Origin: an uncultured Lachnospiraceae bacterium
GTDB lineage: Bacteria > Bacillota > Clostridia > Lachnospirales > Lachnospiraceae
Length of the DNA stretch: 64,000 nucleotides
Direction: 5' to 3'
Assembly (NCBI GenBank): GCA_946411695.1
Contig: CAMKEX010000001.1
Location: 1 to 64,000, forward strand
Both the position numbers and the translations under genes were made by a program. Numbering within the stretch: the first letter of the stretch is position 1; each line of letters starts with the position of its first letter. Shown piece after piece: positions 62,238 through 64,000 of the stretch. The notes below the pieces were generated by a model. The model worked only from the letters and a program-made list of their open reading frames with translations. It did not search any database and had not been told where the DNA came from.

Positions 62238-63785
62238 TCAGTGATTGTCGTGGTTACAGCTCAGCGCATAGCTGTTGATATCCAGCCAGCAGGCATCCAG
62301 CAATTCCCCTGTGGACTTTTCGAATACTGCAAAGTGAAGACCGCGGTTGTCTGAGGTGTACTCCACATTGTTGACTGTAATGGAGGCATCGCTCCGGATC
62401 GCTCCGGTCTCTTCCTCCACTCTGCCGCTGGTCACCCTGTAATTCAGAAGACCTGCGGTCCCCTCATAGGCGTCGGTGGAATCCTCTTCTCCGGGAACAG
62501 TCTCATACACCAGCTTTCCTCCGTCGATCACTGCAATCCAGGAGTGGGTCTCGAGCTCGCTCAGATCCTGCTGAATGCCGAAGCCCTGGATCACTTTGGC
62601 CTGCTCCTCCGTGAGAATATCGTCGTTGACCATTCCGTTGAGAGTGATCAGTACAAGAGCGTCCTCGACAGGCGCCCCTTCCGCCTCGCTGGCGTCGCTC
62701 CTGAGAGCTGCGGCATAGTCCCGCAGAAACAGGGCTCTGCGCAGGGAATCGCGCATACGGCTGATCGGATATTTCTCCAGATCCGCATCGATCACTTTAT
62801 AGGCGCCGCCGCTTCCTCTTCTGTCCGGCAGATCATAGTGCTCCTTCATGTAGCTGCCCAGGAAATTGGTAAAGCGGGCAGCTCCCCAGCGGTTGAGGTG
62901 CTCACCGTCCATGGCGTCCCTGTCAAGGTCAAATCCCAGTTCCTCCCATCCGGCGAAATACTCGAGATAGGGGACATTGTTCTCCTCCGCGATCTTGCCG
63001 ATCTCCTGCGCCGCAGTCCAGCGCTGGTTAAAGCCGGACTGGTCAAAGAACTTGTTTTTGCCCAGAACCGGAATATTGATCAGCAGCAGTTCTGTGTCAT
63101 TTTCCCTGCACAGATCGATGATCTTCTGCAGATACTTGACAGATGTCTTCGGCACGGTCACGCCTTCCACGTACTTGGGTTCCTTAAAGGGATTGGAGAT
63201 CTCGACACGGCTGGTCACCTTGCACCCGTAAACCATCTCCTTGGCCTGGGGAAGGGCATCCTCATAGGTCAGCTCCTGCCATCTGCTGTGGTAGGCGATC
63301 AGAGGGAACATGATAGGCTTGAGATCCTCTCCCTCCTCGGCAAGATTTCTGATGATCTCAAGGCGGCTCTTGGAGAGATAGGGCATTGTATCCGTAATAT
63401 AGTGGATATACTGGGATTTCATCGTCTCCTGATCGACCCATGCCATGTTGCAGTCCATGACGATCAGAGAGGGATGGTCCTTTTCGATCGATTCTTTTGC
63501 CAGATAATAAGAGGCCTCGATGGACTGATTGCCCGTGGCCAGATTGTAGGAGGCGATCCCGAAATCGCGGTAGAGCTCCATGGGATAAATCCCGTACAGG
63601 GCAAACGAAGACCCGAGGAAGGTCACATCAAAGGTATCGTCCGGATAGTCATAAAACCGGCCGCACAGATTGTCCTCCTGAATCAGCTTCAGCGAGCTGT
63701 CCAGCCGAAGCACCATAACGGCCAGGATCGCGAGAAACAATACCGCGCCCAGAGCACGTTTCAGCCATTTTTTCAGATTCTCCAT
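62238..63785 (-). CDS. SGNH-hydrolase-like protein (DltD/AlgX type) with ILEI/FAM3-like C-terminus
   Basis: 515 residues: one N-terminal membrane helix (ALGAVLFLAILAVMVL) and an extracellular SGNH domain. Block I is VTFLGSSFALYGIYPMEL with the nucleophilic Ser, and the His-Asp block is DAMDGEHLNRWGAARF. This matches the DltD/AlgX position in acylation operons. From about residue 330 to the end is a domain unusual for DltD: EDALVLITLNGMVNDDILTE, SWIAVIDGGKLVYE and, later, DNRGLHFAVFEKSTGELLDA. These strings resemble ILEI/FAM3 domains in permuted order. AGGAG lies five bases before ATG 63785. First gene of the dlt-like operon. Confidence 0.85.
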   Translation of the reverse strand: MENLKKWLKRALGAVLFLAILAVMVLRLDSSLKLIQEDNLCGRFYDYPDDTFDVTFLGSSFALYGIYPMELYRDFGIASYNLATGNQSIEASYYLAKESIEKDHPSLIVMDCNMAWVDQETMKSQYIHYITDTMPYLSKSRLEIIRNLAEEGEDLKPIMFPLIAYHSRWQELTYEDALPQAKEMVYGCKVTSRVEISNPFKEPKYVEGVTVPKTSVKYLQKIIDLCRENDTELLLINIPVLGKNKFFDQSGFNQRWTAAQEIGKIAEENNVPYLEYFAGWEELGFDLDRDAMDGEHLNRWGAARFTNFLGSYMKEHYDLPDRRGSGGAYKVIDADLEKYPISRMRDSLRRALFLRDYAAALRSDASEAEGAPVEDALVLITLNGMVNDDILTEEQAKVIQGFGIQQDLSELETHSWIAVIDGGKLVYETVPGEEDSTDAYEGTAGLLNYRVTSGRVEEETGAIRSDASITVNNVEYTSDNRGLHFAVFEKSTGELLDACWLDINSYALSCNHDNH

Positions 63786-63801
63786 CAATTCTCCTTTTTT
63801 C

Positions 63802-63847
63802 GAACATGCCGCCCGCCGGAGTGTCAACACATGCTCCGCATGTGTAT
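63802..63847. repeat. dlt-like operon hairpin repeat, copy 2
   Basis: ACATGCCGC, a short spacer, then ACACATGC-TCC-GCATGTGT (63827-63845). It matches 58874-58919 over about 46 bases and lies just upstream of the operon's first gene. Confidence 0.75.
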
Positions 63848-63872
63848 GTGGCATTTTCGCGGAGGCGGAAAC

Positions 63873-63914
63873 GGTGAAGGATCATGCAATTTAAGCCGCC
63901 ATGCGGCACAAATG
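63873..63914. repeat. dispersed repeat copy B (GGATCATGCAATTT family)
   Basis: GGTGAAGGATCATGCAATTT then a GCCGC-CAT-GCGGC hairpin and ACAAATG, matching 36795-36837. It forms a composite with the hairpin repeat at 63802. The remaining 86 bases to the window end contain no gene that I can support. Confidence 0.75.
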
Positions 63915-64000
63915 CGTGAGTAAAAAAACATGTAAGCGAACAGGTATGTGCAAAAAAGCGCCCGATATACGGTTGGCATCAGAGCACACAATCACACAAG

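Noticed and set aside
1-64000. tRNA and rRNA genes
   Set aside because: Scanning the intergenic regions for T-loop motifs and rRNA words gave nothing supportable; a tRNAscan-SE run would settle this.

Overview
This is a chromosomal segment of a fairly GC-rich anaerobic Firmicute (class Clostridia), most likely family Lachnospiraceae. Support for this comes from a type III glutamine synthetase, RNase Y, the RemA/Gmk/RpoZ block, RqcH, a SpoVB-type flippase, GlgA, a two-domain acyl-CoA dehydratase activase and a PflA-like AmmeMemoRadiSam enzyme. No tRNA, rRNA, insertion sequence, prophage or CRISPR array was recognised by eye. Most genes lie on the minus strand in short housekeeping operons.

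Layout. 0-6 kb: coenzyme A synthesis (coaBC, coaX) with a P1 peptidase, preceded by an AmmeMemoRadiSam module (radical SAM enzyme plus a Memo-AMMECR1 fusion). 6-11.4 kb: an Ala-rich lipoprotein, a MATE transporter, hemW and lepA. 11.5-20.3 kb: a five-gene envelope locus that joins two sugar-importer-type permeases, a HlyD-like adaptor, a MacB-core-like membrane protein and a large solute-binding lipoprotein, with no ATPase gene. 20.8-24.9 kb: gpmI and glnN, divergent. 25.2-30.5 kb: yicC-remA-gmk-rpoZ-rimO-pgsA-thiN. 30.7-38.5 kb: rqcH, a flippase, glgA, a degenerate tyrosine recombinase and rny. 38.7-42.5 kb: recA-recX with a LexA-type operator, a sigma-70-like protein lacking region 4, and a rhomboid-like membrane protein. 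42.7-47.7 kb: a 1668-residue activase with an internal amphipathic repeat. 47.9-48.8 kb: a gene-poor transcription unit with a perfect consensus promoter and its own terminator, best explained as a long non-coding RNA. 49-51.3 kb: glyA and a PAP2 phosphatase. 51.5-57.7 kb: a hybrid sensor kinase followed by a lipoprotein barnase, barstar, a phosphoesterase and an LCP-family protein, all co-directional. 57.9-63.8 kb: a PH/SHOCT-type protein and a dlt-like operon (SGNH protein, MBOAT, adenylating ligase, carrier protein).

Two themes recur. First, ordinary conserved proteins carry low-complexity acidic or Ala-rich tails or inserts (RpoZ, barstar, MacB-like protein, MalG-like permease, activase, lipoprotein), several encoded by clean tandem DNA repeats. 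Second, intergenic spacers hold short tandem repeats and repeated hairpins (5.0, 51.4, 58.5, 36.8/63.9, 58.9/63.8 kb). The strongest candidates for something undescribed are the long RNA near 48.4 kb and the mixed importer/exporter locus at 11.5-20.3 kb. Start sites were chosen by Shine-Dalgarno spacing; all family calls are from reading motifs, not from database searches.
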